A stretch of DNA of 64,000 bases from Enoplolaimus lenunculus. Its lineage: Eukaryota; Nematoda; Enoplea; Enoplida; Thoracostomopsidae. The DNA lies in contig JASANG010000403.1 in NCBI GenBank assembly GCA_030248215.1, positions 1 through 64,000 on the forward strand. The letters run 5' to 3'. The translations under genes were made by a program, and so were the position numbers. This document shows, one piece after another, positions 36,901 to 51,900 of the stretch. The notes beneath the pieces are model-generated. The model was given only the letters and a program-made list of their open reading frames with translations. It was not told where the DNA came from and searched no databases. How positions within the stretch are numbered: position 1 is the stretch's first letter; every line of letters begins with the position of its first letter.

Positions 36901-39900
36901 CTAGTTTGTTACGATATACTATTTTGATTTGTATAGGTAGTGTAGGAAGTTGTCTTAGAATTAAAGATGTACGTACCTGGTTTACCCGGATGAAACCGCA
37001 TATCCGATTCCGGTAAAAATCAGTAATTGCTGCTGATTTCTTAGCAGAAATACTGGAAATTTGGTTTATTTTTATGTTCATAGAGTAAATTGCTTATCAC
37101 TTACAAATTGTTTACTTTTTCCTTACAGATATTTTGTTACTGTTCGATTTAAAATAAATAATGACCAGGGTACATCCGCTATTTTAAATCAAAATGTTAA
37201 AATTTCTGTGAATATTTGCATGTCCCAAACTGAACTGGCGGATAAGTAAACTTTTTTTGAAACAATACCCGTTTCCGTTTCCGGTAGTTTGAGTCTTCGG
37301 TTTCCGTTACTTTGCCTTCCGTTTTTTGTGGCATTTCATGGTATATATCTACTCATTTGAGCCATTTTTTGTTTTAAGCCGGAACGTTTGGTTTCATACT
37401 TAACGATTAAAAATATTCGTTAATTTTAGGTCAATCGTGCCTGGAAACAGCAGCCGTTCATACGTTCAAATGTCCAAACGATTGCTCAGATCATGGAACC
37501 TGTAATGAAGATGGCGTATGCGAATGCTATTCTTACTGGACAGGTATTCATTCATTCTTGTGCACTCATTCTCGAATGCGTGTAGCATTTGTCATCAGTT
37601 GGAGATCGGTCTTGTAACTTTCATATTGTGCAATTCCGAGTTTCATCACTCAGCAAATTTGTCAGATTTCATTTGCTCGACATCTGTGTAATTTCGAGAT
37701 CCGCTACTGCAGGAACTTGTGAGTTTGAAACCATAGTACAATTTAGGTGCTATACATATTTGAGAATATAGGCCATAATTTGCTGGTTGTTGCTAGGGTG
37801 CCCACCCTGGTGTAGGCGCTCCTCAAGTCAAAGCCTCTAATATGCAAACGAATTCCAGCTGCCCTTTCGTATCTTGTTTAACGCTTGGCCACATTTTACC
37901 ACTTTCCGTAGTATGCGGCACTTGCCTTATACACAAACTACGTATTTTCAAACTGGCAAATATGTTATGCATGTCATCCGTCTACAAACATTTCAGATAG
38001 AATGGATCAAGCTAAGTTTACAAATTTGCGATGAGTTATTAGACATGTGGGCTTAACCAAGATTTCATTTCCAGAGAGTATAACCGTCAGTTTATAATAT
38101 TAGATACCAGGTATTGTTAAGCCTTTAGAATTTCGTACCTTTTTTGTGTAAATCAAAACATTAAGTAATTCGTTTTATCGTTTATCTTTCCTAATTATAT
38201 ATATGTGTGTGTATAGCTTTGTATATATAAATATATATATATATATATTTATATATATTACAGGTGTTTCGTGCTCAGAGAAACAAGCTTGCCCGAATAA
38301 TTGTTCGAACTTAGGAACATGCAATGCAAACGGTGAATGCAGTTGCGTTGCAAACATCACAGGGCCAGCATGTAACCAGTGCAAACCAGATTCATATTGT
38401 GATATTTTGGCTTGTGGTCATTCGTGTAATCATGGCGAATGCTATATAACAACCAGTTAGATTTTTCAAATGTTTCGGTTTATTTAATAATTTGTTGTTT
38501 TCTAAGTATCATATTTACCGCTGTGTTTGATCATTAAATGATTTGAACAATGCCGTAGGCTTTAGACCATCTTCGCAAATATATGTTATAGTCGATCATG
38601 AATTTGACTCACAATAATGTTTTGTAATGATTTTAGCAATTTTTGAACAAAATGTGTTTTTCTGTTTAAATGTTGTAATATTGCTGAATTTACTTTATTA
38701 ATTTGCCAATTATCACCTCTGCGATTGATACAAAGTAAATTACATTTTGTAAACCACGAATTGATCACGAGACGCATTATTTTTTTGTGGTTTCAGAAGA
38801 ATGCATCTGTAGGAATGGTTGGGCCGGACCGCGGTGTTTGAATTGTGTTGGCGAATCGTGTTCAGATACACCACGGGTTCTTTCACTGATTCCGTCTAAA
38901 ATATCAACATCTGATCGCAAAACAAAGTTCATTTATGTTGTCGGCCTGAATTTTCCAAGGTGAGTGAATTGATTTTAAGGTTTCACAATTGCTAATATTA
39001 TAAAATTTAATGGAATCTTCTAGTAAAATTAGGAAAATTTTCGTTGTCGAACGAGTCCAAACCTATCGCTGGTTTGGTGCTGATTTTTCAGGTCAATATG
39101 TGATTGATTTCTTTATTTTTTTACGAAACAGATCAGGAGCTGATCCCCGGTTTTTTTCAGAACGTATTGTTTAAACTTGAAAAATTTCTACAAGTTGTTA
39201 TTAGTTAAAATATGCTTGTACAAGTAAGCACTGGATTACAAAATTTAAGTTTCACCTAAACACCATCTGGTGAAACACTTAAAATACAAACACTTCTGTG
39301 TATACAGTAACCAAACCAACAATGGATTCAAGTTCGCAGCGCACCACGTTGGATCCGCATTTGTAAATTTCTTCATCTTAATTTGCAAACTGCGCAAAAC
39401 TTAATGTTCGTGTTCTTGTAGGCCTGAAAACGACAAATATTTCTGCAAGTTTGGTGATACAGTAACCGACGGCAAATGGCTGGATCGAAGAACGGTCCGT
39501 TGTCAAATACCAACAGACGCAACATCTACGGCAGGCGATCTGGTATTCTCAATGAAACCATACGTGTTGAACCCGATTGATTGGCCAGGATCTGTCGGTG
39601 TAAGCCCATTTTTAGAAAGCATTCTTATTGGTTGTTGCGTTCAAAGTTTATTGAAAAATTATGTTTAATAATTTTAGCTGATTTTAAACTTTAAGGGTAG
39701 TGTTAAATTGTCTTGTGTCACCGTTCGGCTCTGTACAGCGCTGAACGGTGTTGCACGTTAAAACAAATTATGTCGCAGCTTAATATGCGAAGCTTTCCGA
39801 TGTGGTACGGTATTAATCTTCGATTAATGCCGGACGACGCCGGGTCGCTCCAAACGTTCGTTGAAACAATTTTAGCGCACACCGTAGCAATTTGCTCAAT

Positions 39901-42900
39901 TTTCTTCTGAAAGCTTTTCGCAGCTCCGAGTTCTGCGGCGATTATACCGATGCTGTAACGCTTACTGATTATTGATTTCGTCGATCAAAATTGTTTTCGA
40001 ACGCTAACCATAAAGCAAGATAACCTTATAACGTCTGGTATTTGGTTTGTAAAATTGAGAAAAATTTCTTCTCGCAGAAAATCAAATATCCTATGTATCT
40101 GTAAATTACGTATTTTGCAGCATCGAATATTTATCGTTCATTTCGGTGTTGAAATACTACTGGTTTCAATACATTTTATATCCTTTTTACAGATTTTGTT
40201 TTCAATATATGAAGATTGCTCAACTATACCGTGTTCGAAGAATAGTCTCGGCTGCCTGTTTGGAAAATGTGTTTGCGAAAGGGTACGTTCAAAGTAAATA
40301 AGCACTGATGGTAAACCTAAGACATTTGGTTAAAGTATTTGCTTACTCGCGGAAACGTTTGCAGTATAAATACAATGCCATTCGAAATTTAGAAATCTGA
40401 CTGGTATTTTATAGGTTAGATTTAGGTGCGGAAGCTGAATGGTGGCTTTAGAGCGCGCATAGTCAGAAAGGGTAAAAAATTGATAAGTAAGCTACCTTAT
40501 TTGATTTAAAGTGTCATTTTGAGTCAAACGAAGACATTTAAATTTGTTGTAAAATTTTGTATGATTTCTCGCTCGATATGATTTATGCTGTTAATAACGG
40601 TTTCAAGCCAGATTTTTGTAGAAGCTATTTAAGATCATAACAGCGTAGTTGTTTGCGTTGATTAACAACGACATTTTTAACGCTATGTACAAACAGCTAT
40701 CGCCCGTTAGTATTTGGTTTTGAAACAAGCAAAACGTCGACAGCTGCGGATCGCCAATCCTGCTCACAAGTAGAACCATTCAGATACAAGGAAGGTGCGA
40801 AATTTGGAAGCTTATCATTTACTGGTTTGAAAATTACAAGACCTATTTACAAATTACGCATAGATGCTGCACACAGACATTGAGAATGTGAACATTTGTT
40901 TTAGGGATTCACTGGAGATCATTGTTCGGCAAATGTGTCTCGTCCAAATATCGATACTTTGTTCTTAGAATTAAATTCAACAAACATAGTCGTTGAAGGA
41001 GAACCTTATCAGGTGTTGCTGCGGTCAAAGGTATAGGTTTATTTTAACCTTTTGGTGCCTGTCCTTAAAATTAACGAATGAGATTCCTTTGAATTCAAAA
41101 AGTCAACTTGCGTTTTAATTATGCAAAACGTTCGCATCAACCTGCCTTTCATTTCAAACTAAAGCAATTCTAATAGACGTTTTTCTCTGTTTTAGGCGAT
41201 TCGGGAGTTGAGACAGGAACATTAGGAGAAGTAGTTTATACTCTGTTTTTCCTAATACTTATTTGAAACTAGGACTAGTTACCTTAGAAATTAACATTAT
41301 AATTTAAATATATCAATTAATATTGCGTTTTCAAAAATTATAGGACGGCAGCATAGATTCGATTCGCTGGAGTTTAACTGCTGGTCCACCAGGAATGTTT
41401 ATCGAACCTGCAACCGGATTGCTCACGTGGCCGTATCCGATTGGCAGTGAAGAACCATACGAGATTCGCGTTGTAGCTCATTCGACCAATGGAAGTACAC
41501 CTGTAACTTGGAAGCTTCATGTACCTGTGACGTTAGTTTACTTTACTTTTTCCTTCCACAGCACGGACATGTAACATAGGGATTAGGGGGATATATCGCT
41601 CCGAATGTTGTGGAGACTTGAAAAAATACTACTGTAGAATAAGTTGTAGAATTCAACAAATTTTCTCCGTTCGCTAAGCTCGATCACAAAGCACTTCTGA
41701 CATGGATATTCTGTCCAGAAATGACACTTGGCTATGCCCCTGTTCTACAGCAGGGTATTAAAAATTCATTCTGATCGCTAAATGCAGTTATATAATAAAG
41801 AATCTATGATCTGCGTAAATGTCAGTGAAGGTGGTTGTATTTTGTTTTGGTTATTCGAAATTGACCAATCGAGATTCGGACTGTTGTTTGAAACGGAGGT
41901 TTCCAGGAATCGAATTCGGGAGTGGATAGCCACGTCAAAAAAAGATTGTTTTGATTCTGCAGGTTATACTACACTTGTAAAAGTGCGTTTTTTGCAATTT
42001 TTTCCAAGATATTTACCACGTGATATAGCACTGATTTTCGCTAAATATACACCCTTGACAGTATCGTTTTCGCTTTGTACTTCACGATTTTCCCGGTGCC
42101 TACGGACGTATATACCAGCTGTTGTACAATTTCCCGTCATTTACGTTTAGGGTTAGGCGGCTCAGGTTTAGGCTCGGTAAAAAGCTTACCTATGCCTGAA
42201 CCTAAACCTTAGGTATACATCAGTTTTAATATTTGTATAAATACCATATCCGATGGTAGAATTACATTCATAGTTTGTTACTTTTCAGGTACGACGTTGT
42301 ACTGGACCGTATTACTACAGAAGCATCGGGCGCTACTGTTCATTCTTTTTTAATAACCGGTAGGGTAACCGGCAAAGGTTCTGGTTCCATTTCCCCTGAA
42401 GCAAAGAAACTAGTCTTAATAAGGTTAGCTGTGGTTTGGCGATTGCTGGTAGTCTATAAACTCTTACGTTGGTTTCGAAATTTAGCATTGTTTACAATTT
42501 GAACCGGTACAGGCAAATTGTTTTGTCTCAAAAGATAAATTTCGTTCGATTTCAAGATTTGTTTCGTGTTCTCTGCCTTAATGTATATATCTATTTACTC
42601 GAGTGATAACAATGGAAAACAGTGTATTTTAATAGTACAATTAGTGTTGGCCGTGTAAATTTTCTAACTTCGGTCATGGTGCGCAACCTTACTTTATGGA
42701 CTACGTTTTAAACAAGCATCCACAAATTTCCTAATGTTTTGATATATATGTACTTACATATATTGGATATATAAAAATTGCTTACGGGGCCGTACTAAGG
42801 TTTCTGTGAGTCCTAGCTAACAGCGGCGCATATGTTATGTAAACGCTAACACTATCTTCATATGCTTGAATCTGTGGGGGAAGGCACGCAACACACCCCA

Positions 42901-45900
42901 AGCTCAGGTTTGTGACCACCGTTGGATATTTCATTTCAGGAGAGTTAATGCGTCGAAGAAAAAATATTGACGAGCGAAATTTTTTAAAACATTTAACAGC
43001 CTAAAAACCGAACTGGAGGTTTTGAGGTGGCTTCATTGACCCTGATGCAATATCCGGTTTATTCGATACAGTCAGAGTGCTTGAAACCCGTTTATGAAAC
43101 TTTGAATATACTCCATTCAGTTGACGCAGATTGTCACTTAAGTATATAATTTTGAAGTGACTGCATTAGGAGTTCATTCAGGTGTAGCAAAATTTCGGTC
43201 ACCCCGGGTGCCTAGACTATGGCATTGTTAGCCTATATGTCCGTCGGTTATTAGTTAGAAAAACCAGGGGGTGCAACTGCCGCTGCGCCCACCTGCGCAT
43301 ACTTGCCAGTTTGCATATCTGAAACTGAAATTTGAAAATTCAATATGTTGGAAATCATTGTAAATTGAAAGCTTTTGGTTTGAATCTAATGCAATTGACA
43401 CTCTGTGCACAATTTTTTAAACATTGTAAATCATGATTTAAAAATTTAAATACCAGTTCATTTTAATTGTCCAAATTAAGTCGTCTCTCTTTCAGAATTT
43501 ACATTAATGGGACGTTGGCCAGCACGCAAACTGTCACTTCAAACGAAGATGGAACGTTCGAACTGAAATATTATTTGATTGACAGTTCTGGTGAATTAGC
43601 TGCTGTAAGCAAATTTTTTAATATGTGTTTTTCAATTATATATTATAATATATAAGTTAAATCCAAAAAGTTTCAGCCATTTTTCACTGTAAAAGTGCTC
43701 AAGTTCTGCTCAGCGCAACAAATTTGAATTCATGATTTACTTGTCGTTTACCCAACTCATAGCATCCATTTTAAGAACCACACCGTTTGTTACTACGCCT
43801 TGATTTGTTTTCAGTACTTAGGTGAGGCACAGCGTTTCTTGAGCTTTATAGTCTGACTCTAAAGCAGCCGTTTAGGATAGCGCTAAACTTTATAAGCATT
43901 TCCAACGCCACCCGGAGCCGTCCGTCGTCTTTACCTTAGCGTCCGTCAGCATACTGTACGGTAGCCGTAGTAGATTTCCCCGCACGACAAGTATAGCGCA
44001 ACCATTAATCTTAGTAACAGATCTTCTATAATGTGAACCGGAGCTGCCGCTATCAAATCGTCATTCTACCGTGTAAAAAGTGATAAGTTCTCCAGAAATT
44101 ATTTTGAAATTTTACAAATTTTCAAAAGTTATCAGTGGTTGATACAAAGAATTAACACGCACTTAAGAATACTGATCAAGTGGGTACGAATGCAACATTT
44201 CAAAATGTGTTCGAAGCAAGAAAAAGTTGTAGTACGGATTCCATGATTAAGGGCCGTTTTGAATTAATCTTCTTGTTGAGTCCAATTGTTGTTTTAGGTT
44301 GCAACGCATCCTGGCAATGCCGTTGATCCAAATGAATCTGTTCCGCTAACAGCACTAACCGTATCGACGATCCCAGAACTATCGGTTGAATTCAATGAAA
44401 CGAAAGAAGTGATTTTCAATCCTGAAAATCAAATAATAAAAATACCAGTGATACTGAGCAATAATGGCCGAGAAATTTTGGACGGAATATTTGTTAAGGT
44501 ACCGTGTTTGGTGTGCATGTGCTTTCGTTAGCCGGCAGCCGGCCTTACACTGCATTTCTAAATTTTTCGTACTATCCGGCACCGTAACGGCAACTCGCGT
44601 ATGATATTGCGCGGTGTCACGCGGCACCGAAACCTATCAAAACAGCCAAAAAGTATAGTGTCTCCCTTTAACAGTATATTAGCATTGGTGTTCTAAACAA
44701 AGGTTGTGTAAAAGCATTGACCATTTTTCGAGAAATCTAAATTCCGAAATTAATTGCACTTTGTAGAAAATTTGATTTAGTTCAACGGATGTAGTTTTTG
44801 GTTTTCGTGTTTTTATTGGTGCAAGACTTGAAAGTTATTTAGCGCTGCACAACAAGATTGTAAGTATTTACATATTAAAGTGACGCTATTCTTAAGATGA
44901 CGTCCGGTGCCCTCCAGCGCCGTGCATCACCGTCCTGCGTCATATGACACAGTCCGTCACCGTGCGTCACCGTCTGTCACCGATAGGCGTCGGCCGTCAT
45001 CGTGCGGTATCGCACGCAAATTATTCACGTACGATACCGTATGGTGACGAACAGTAACGCACAGCGCCGGACGGTGGCGGACAACGAGAACTGCGCCGCG
45101 CGACAAGTATGCCGCCACCCTTACTATTAAAATTTTACCTTTGAAGAATCAGATATATAACGTATACTTACAGATTTCAGACCCAATTTGCTGCAAATGT
45201 TTATATTTCCAGATTCTCACGCCAAAGCGACATTTGACTGAAGTCACATTAACTTCTGAAGATGATGACAGTGCGAGTGTTACACCTGAACTGGATCCAA
45301 ATTCGTTCGGAGACAGATTTGTCATCGTCCAATCAATAACTGACGACTTTAAAGGTTAGTTTTATTTTCTATATTTTGTATTGTTGAGTAGAGCTTTCTA
45401 CGGCTTAATTTATGTTATTATAGTCATAGGTCCTGGACGATAATTAATTTGAACTGTGTAAATGTTGGGCTTTTGTGCAAAACTTATAATATATGTGACG
45501 TCATAAACCAATATTTTTGCTTTAAACAGTTTACTACTTATACGAAAACAAATTGGCTTAGAAAACCACAAGAGGAGCAACTATAAGCTATTGTACGTAC
45601 TTCCTGGCGCCTGTTAAGGTGCGAATAAACGTATAATCAAGGCTGTCAATGCAAACTGGATGTCAATTCAGCATGAGCGTTGCCACAATTTTGATTTGTT
45701 TGAACGCCAGTTGCCGTACCGTGGCTGTTTTAGATCGTCCAGTAAAAATTTTTAAGACCCATTAATTGTGTATCTGGATTCGTCTGCGATACTACCAGAT
45801 TCCTAGAAATAAATACATTTTAGTTAAATTATCGCTGACTACGGCCTTCTCGTCCCACTAATCTAGATACGTCTTTACAGTGCCGTATGAACTTTGGACA

Positions 45901-48900
45901 AAATATATTTATTCTAAATCGATGCGGTGCTATAGACGTCCCTGAACCCTCTCATGGCAATGCCCTGCGCTATTAATTTAGTCTTAATTTTAGGGGGCCC
46001 GATCACGTACCAAATTAGCAGCTCAAACGGTGCGACTAATACCTTCACTGTGTTTACAAGATCGGTAGAAGCATTTGACAGACCTGTGTTGGTTCTTAAG
46101 CCGGATTTGGTTGTGTTTTATCCGTATTCAAATGGCGTGTTCGCAATTGCGCAGGTAAGCAATCTATTACCAAGGGCAGATCCAGGGGAGACGGGGGTAT
46201 GCATCCCCCACCGGCTGCCGAGTGTAAGTTTTTTCAGGGTTAAAATCAAACTTACAATGCAAATGTTTATTCCAATATATCGAGATTTCACAGTTCTTTA
46301 GGTACTTCGCCCCGTAGCTCAGCACAACTAATTTTCTATGTGTTCTGAGCTATTTTTCAAGGCACGGCGCGGTCTGTCTTTAAAAATATAAGCTTCTATA
46401 AGGGCGGATCCAGCAGAAATCTGGTATGGATCAGCCTACCGGTGTACGAATGAGTTTGTGTGTAACTTGTGGCTGTTGTTATATGCGTAAAAATATGTAT
46501 GAACATGTTCCTTAACATTTTCCACTTGTGCATTCCCCCACCAAGAATTTCTGGATCCGCCACTGTCTATTTACTAACTACGGGGGCATGTGACGGGTGC
46601 GTCGCGCCGTTACAGTCATTTTCGTCCAATGCTGTGCTCTGGTAAAAAAATATATTCGACAACATTAGTCGAATTTTAGATTAGCATAATTTTGTTTGTC
46701 CGTCTCTATAAAATTATCATGTCCCATCTATTACAATTTCAGGCCGCAGTTTAAAAGTAATAATGGTTGGTTGGTTTATATGATATAGGAGAACCAACGA
46801 AAACGGATACTGGGATGGCTATTTTCTACGGTAACCAGCAGAAGGAAGTCACACGAGAAAATTGTAACATGGTTTGGTGTATGCAAGTTATATCATGATC
46901 ATACATTGTTTATTTATACTTTCAGGTTCTGCTATCGAACGTCGGTGGTAAAGATGCAACAAACTTATCATTAGTTAATTTGCAAAGTTCAGAACAACGT
47001 CCAAATCTATTTGTGATGTCAAGCTCTGGAGTTAAACTGAAGCCTGGGCAAGTTCTACCATTGCTTCTTGGAGTCTCTAATTTGAGCCCAAATACTGTCG
47101 GAATCAATCAAACGTATGATGCAGTTATTCAGTCGTCAGAAAATGTTTCAGTAACGTTTAAATTTTCGGTATGTTTAATATATACTTTCTTACATGAATA
47201 TTTTCTATTTCATCTAAAAATGTTAACATAGGGTTCGAACCGAACACTCTCTGATGGGAAACGGTTAGCATCACCACCAGGCCCGTAACCAGCTGAGATT
47301 GCTAATGGGGGGCTAAAAATTTTCCAGATAGGGCATTAAAGGGTTTAAAATGACTTGCAAGCAAAGTTGAAAATTTTATAGCGGGGGCCAAAATTTTCCA
47401 GGGGTGCTTAGCCCCCTTTGGTCCACCCTTGGCTACGGGTCCGATCACCACTCGACTATTTATATGTTATGAAGGAGAGATATAAATATTGCTGAAAAAC
47501 TACAGTAAATGTACAAAAAATGGATCTCGCCCCTCAAAATAGCATGCGCCAAACCTGCCTTCTACTGAACCCAAGTTTTAGACTGAAACTCTCGTTTAAC
47601 GCTGACATGTTTTAGTATTGATTTAGAGCAGGTTGCTTAAATTTGTTTATGACAGATACACAACATATCGCCGATATTGCCTTCACAAAGCAATATATCG
47701 CTTACTACTTCTGCAAAAGTTGCCAAGCCGACGTCATCCGTTCGGCTCAATGAACACAGAAACTGGACAATTGTTGTTATAAATACAGCATCCGGCTCAC
47801 CTGTTCCATATATCAAGACATCTGCCATAGGTATGACAACAAGGAATCATTAATAGAGCGTAGCAAAACTGGTTGAAAAGAATTGGTTACAATTTATATA
47901 ATTTTCGAAGCTCTGGATGTGGTATTTAACTAAGTTCTTAAAAAGGTCTTGACATAAAAACAAAGGCCTAATGACCGTTATACTCGTCTGGCAAGGTCGT
48001 AGGTTTCTTGTAAACGTAAACACATTACTGTCTTCGGCGTAATTGCAGTTGGAAGCTTTGCCAACTTTTTTTGACTTAACTTGGATGATTCATAATTTTT
48101 GGATGATTCATAATTTTTGGATGATTCATAATTTTTGGATGATTCATAATTTTTGGATGATTCATAATTTTTTCATTGACCGTTTGTTGATATCTGCCGC
48201 TGTTATAAAGTCCGAACCTTTTCTCCATATCAGCGTTCGTTTTAGTAAATATGGTTTTGGCTGCAGGGTTCCAATCGGAAGTATACACATTTTGTCGAAA
48301 GCGGAATCGGAATCAATTTTTTTGTCGGAAACGGAACATGAATCGGAATTTTAGTTTTAGTAATTGTTTTTAAAAGCAAAATGCATGACTTTTGCCTTTT
48401 GTTGCAGTATGTCTGTGTGTATTCACAACTTCAGTAAATATTGTTCTGACTGTATTAGCGATCTACTAGCGCTGTAAATTTTGCGATATTAATTGAGGTC
48501 TGCCAATTCTAAGGGAAGTCTGCCAATTCTCAGAACGCTGGATCAGCTAGGCTTGATTTTAAATGCAGTTAAGCATTTTTAGCATTTCAAAACTTTAAAT
48601 ATGGAGTCTTATGAAATCATAAATCACAAGACGCATATTTTTGAAAATTAACCAATTCTATGAAGTGCCGATGTCACTGTATCTGCAAGGATACTGTTCT
48701 TCCAAATATGAAGATATATTTGAAAATTTGTGGGCTAACATCAATGTTTGCTGCTTGAAATTGATTTTTGAGTTTAAATTTTGTCATTCGTAAAGGTAAA
48801 TCTTAACGTTTTAAAGTGCAGTCACATTTCGATAATCAGTGGAACAAGTCGCTCTGTAGATGGTCTTGAAGTGACAACTGTGAATACTTACTAAGAAATA

Positions 48901-51900
48901 AACAAACAGATTTGCGAACGAACCAAACAATAGGCGAAATCTCAGTTCAATCACCTTAAAAGCTCATAACCGAAAAACGGAATTCCGGCATCGGAACAGC
49001 AGCTAGCTGGAATTATTGGAATCGGAACCCAAATTTTATCAGAATATTAGCCGGAATCGTAATTCCATTGGAACCCAGCTTAGTAGTACCTGTAGTCAGG
49101 TTAAGATGCGGATATTGGTCCGTAATTTCTAAACGCTTTCCGCAAGAAACGTCGCAAGAAGGTATTATCGTACGAATTTTAAAGTCCTGTAGTCTTGTTT
49201 GTAACTCACACTCGCAACCAGAAATCGTTAGCAGAGGGGACAGGAAAAATTTTATTAACATAAAATTCTTTTAATATATTGATCTGCCACGGACAAACAT
49301 GTCCGTAGGGGTCCAGCGTCCCCATCATTTCCCCCACCGTTGTTGTGACCGTGTTGCAATTACGGCACACTGCTATTAACGTGATCTAACACTATTTCTA
49401 ATTTCAGGAACACCAGTTACCATTAGCAATTTATCAACTGGTACATATTCAATATCAGTGTTCAATGGCGATTCAAGATATTCAACAAACGCCAAGACAG
49501 TGGTTGTGGCTCCAGGTCAAAAACACATCAGCTTGACGTTACCAGTGATCGTTGTACCGAGCTTATTGATTAAAGCAGCTGAAGTTGGCCGTCGAGGCGC
49601 GGATCGTAGCGCAACTAGCGAATCTGAAGCTAGCTATGTCATTACCTTGGTGCCTAGCATTGAGGTTGGTTCATAAAATTCGGTGTGAATGAACAAATAT
49701 TTCCAAAACTCCACTTTAGCTGATTTGAAATGAGTTAAATTAAAATTATATTTTTGTTTAAATTGGGTTAACGACCTTTGTTGTGGCTAAAAGTATATGA
49801 ATTAAATTCAGCAAACATAGTCGACTACAAAATTTGTATTTATCTGTGTATTTCAGGATATTCAGTTTCCATTAGCGATTTATCCGAATCACATTTCAAC
49901 AAATGAAACTGACAATCGCGTGGTTCAAGTGGTATTGAAAAATATTGGTCCAGATCCGATAACTAATATTAGACTGAGCAGCAACCTTGATCTAAACCAG
50001 TTGCCTATTGCAATTAATTTGGTAAGCTTACTCTGTTGCAGGGTGGAATGTTACGGTGTGAACTGTGGGGTGCCTAGTACTTTGAAGAGGGTCAAAAAGT
50101 TTTTGTCGCACAATTTTTTGAGGTTACCATTTGGGAGACAGAGACATTGGTAAACCAGGCCCTGAGTACTAATGCTGCATGTGTAGGCACAGCCGTGTCC
50201 ATTGTACCGAACTGTGAAATGTTCCCTAACCTTGCATTAAGTGTGTCGGACTGTTATACTTCGAAGGGATAGTGGTTGTATCCCATTTTTTGACTTTATA
50301 TGAGAAGATTTAACTACAGGCTTCCTTTTAGCCCTCAGGTTACGGATTAAGCAATCAGTTTTTCATATTAATACGGAACTTTGTCTCGTGTCAAGAAACC
50401 AGTTTCTCATGTTAAGAACCCTAGCATTTCCCAAATTACATGTGTTCCAGGGTCATAGCCATATTAGGCATACATCAGCTTCATTAAGTTAAATCAATAT
50501 TAATCGTTTTGTAGTTTTGTACGAATATAAGGTACACGTACTTTTCACTCTTTTGATTCGTCATTTACGTTTCTATCCCTGCATTGTAGCGTCAAAGTTT
50601 GTCCAGTTTTTTTACAAAATATGACTAAATCTTTAAAAAATTTTGATCAAAATCACCTGTTACTGGCAGTTTATTATCATTTTCAGAATACCCTACCGTT
50701 CTACATTGGCCCAAATCAAACGGCGATACTAACGGTAATCAGTAAACCTACAAAGTTATCATTTCCTGCTCAGTGTTCTGCGTTTCTCATTCCGATTGAG
50801 TACAACATCAATCTAGTTGAATCATCTGTGGAGACAGTTGAAAAGTCCTATGCTCATTTGTTGATTTCCAACAGCAGTTCGGATTTTAACTCTGGTTCCG
50901 GTATTTGTGAAGGTTTGTTGAAAATTTTTAGTTTTTCTATCTCCAAATAGGCATCGTTCAAATTTGCAGCCACGCCCGTGACTGAACGCGGTGAAAGGGC
51001 ACCGAAAAATTTGGCTACGCAGAAAAGCTTAAGCTGTGCTGTCCATGTATAGAAAAGGGCCGGAGCAGTAGTATAGTAAATCAGCCCAAAGTGCGGCACT
51101 TTTTGACAAACACATTTTCAAACAATTTTATTTAAGAAAAAAGTTTTATAACTTCAGTTGAACAACATCAAACAAAACGAAATTTAAATCATAAGTTGTG
51201 GCAACGATTCTACGTATAACCCATACCTCTAAAGAGCTGCTCGGAAATCAGTTAAACCTTGAATCTGACGCACGTTTTGACACCCATCCTAAACTGCGAC
51301 GATGAGTTCCTAAACAGCGATACAGGGGTTCTAACCTGCAACAACCGAATTCCAAAGAGATTTTGTGCACGTATGTCAATTTTTTATCAACAGTTGAGCG
51401 ATATATCGGCCGTAATAACCATGAAACATCTTTCTAATTGAATATAACAAACTTTAAAACTATACATTAAACAGAAACTCCGGATTGATAGAAAGTTTTC
51501 ACATAATAATACGTCGGACGGATAACGTTCCAAAAACACAAAAAACTACTTATAAAATAAAAGCAAAGAAGCTTGTGTCAAATTTAGCACAACCAGTCCA
51601 TTGCTGGGTCTCAAAAACTTACACACCTTCTAAACAAAATGAGCGCGAATTTATTTTCACTCGTACGGTTGCGTGCAAGTTCGGAGCAGTGCCCAGACTT
51701 GCCCTAAGCCAAGGCATGGTACTTCCCAGTGCCAAACGTGACGTAACCAAAAACTAGAAATTACATTCAACCAGAACAGTCATTGTAAAAAATAGTTTAG
51801 TTGCAGTGCCACTGCATAACTCGTGCTGCCATTTTTGGCAGTCAGTGCACTGTATCCATGAAGCATCCCCTTCAAAGTAAACACCATTGCAAACAGCACA

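Noticed and set aside
41782-42150. 122-codon frame in intron 27
   Set aside because: No recognisable domain, no splice-compatible join needed, exons 27 and 28 already fit each other.
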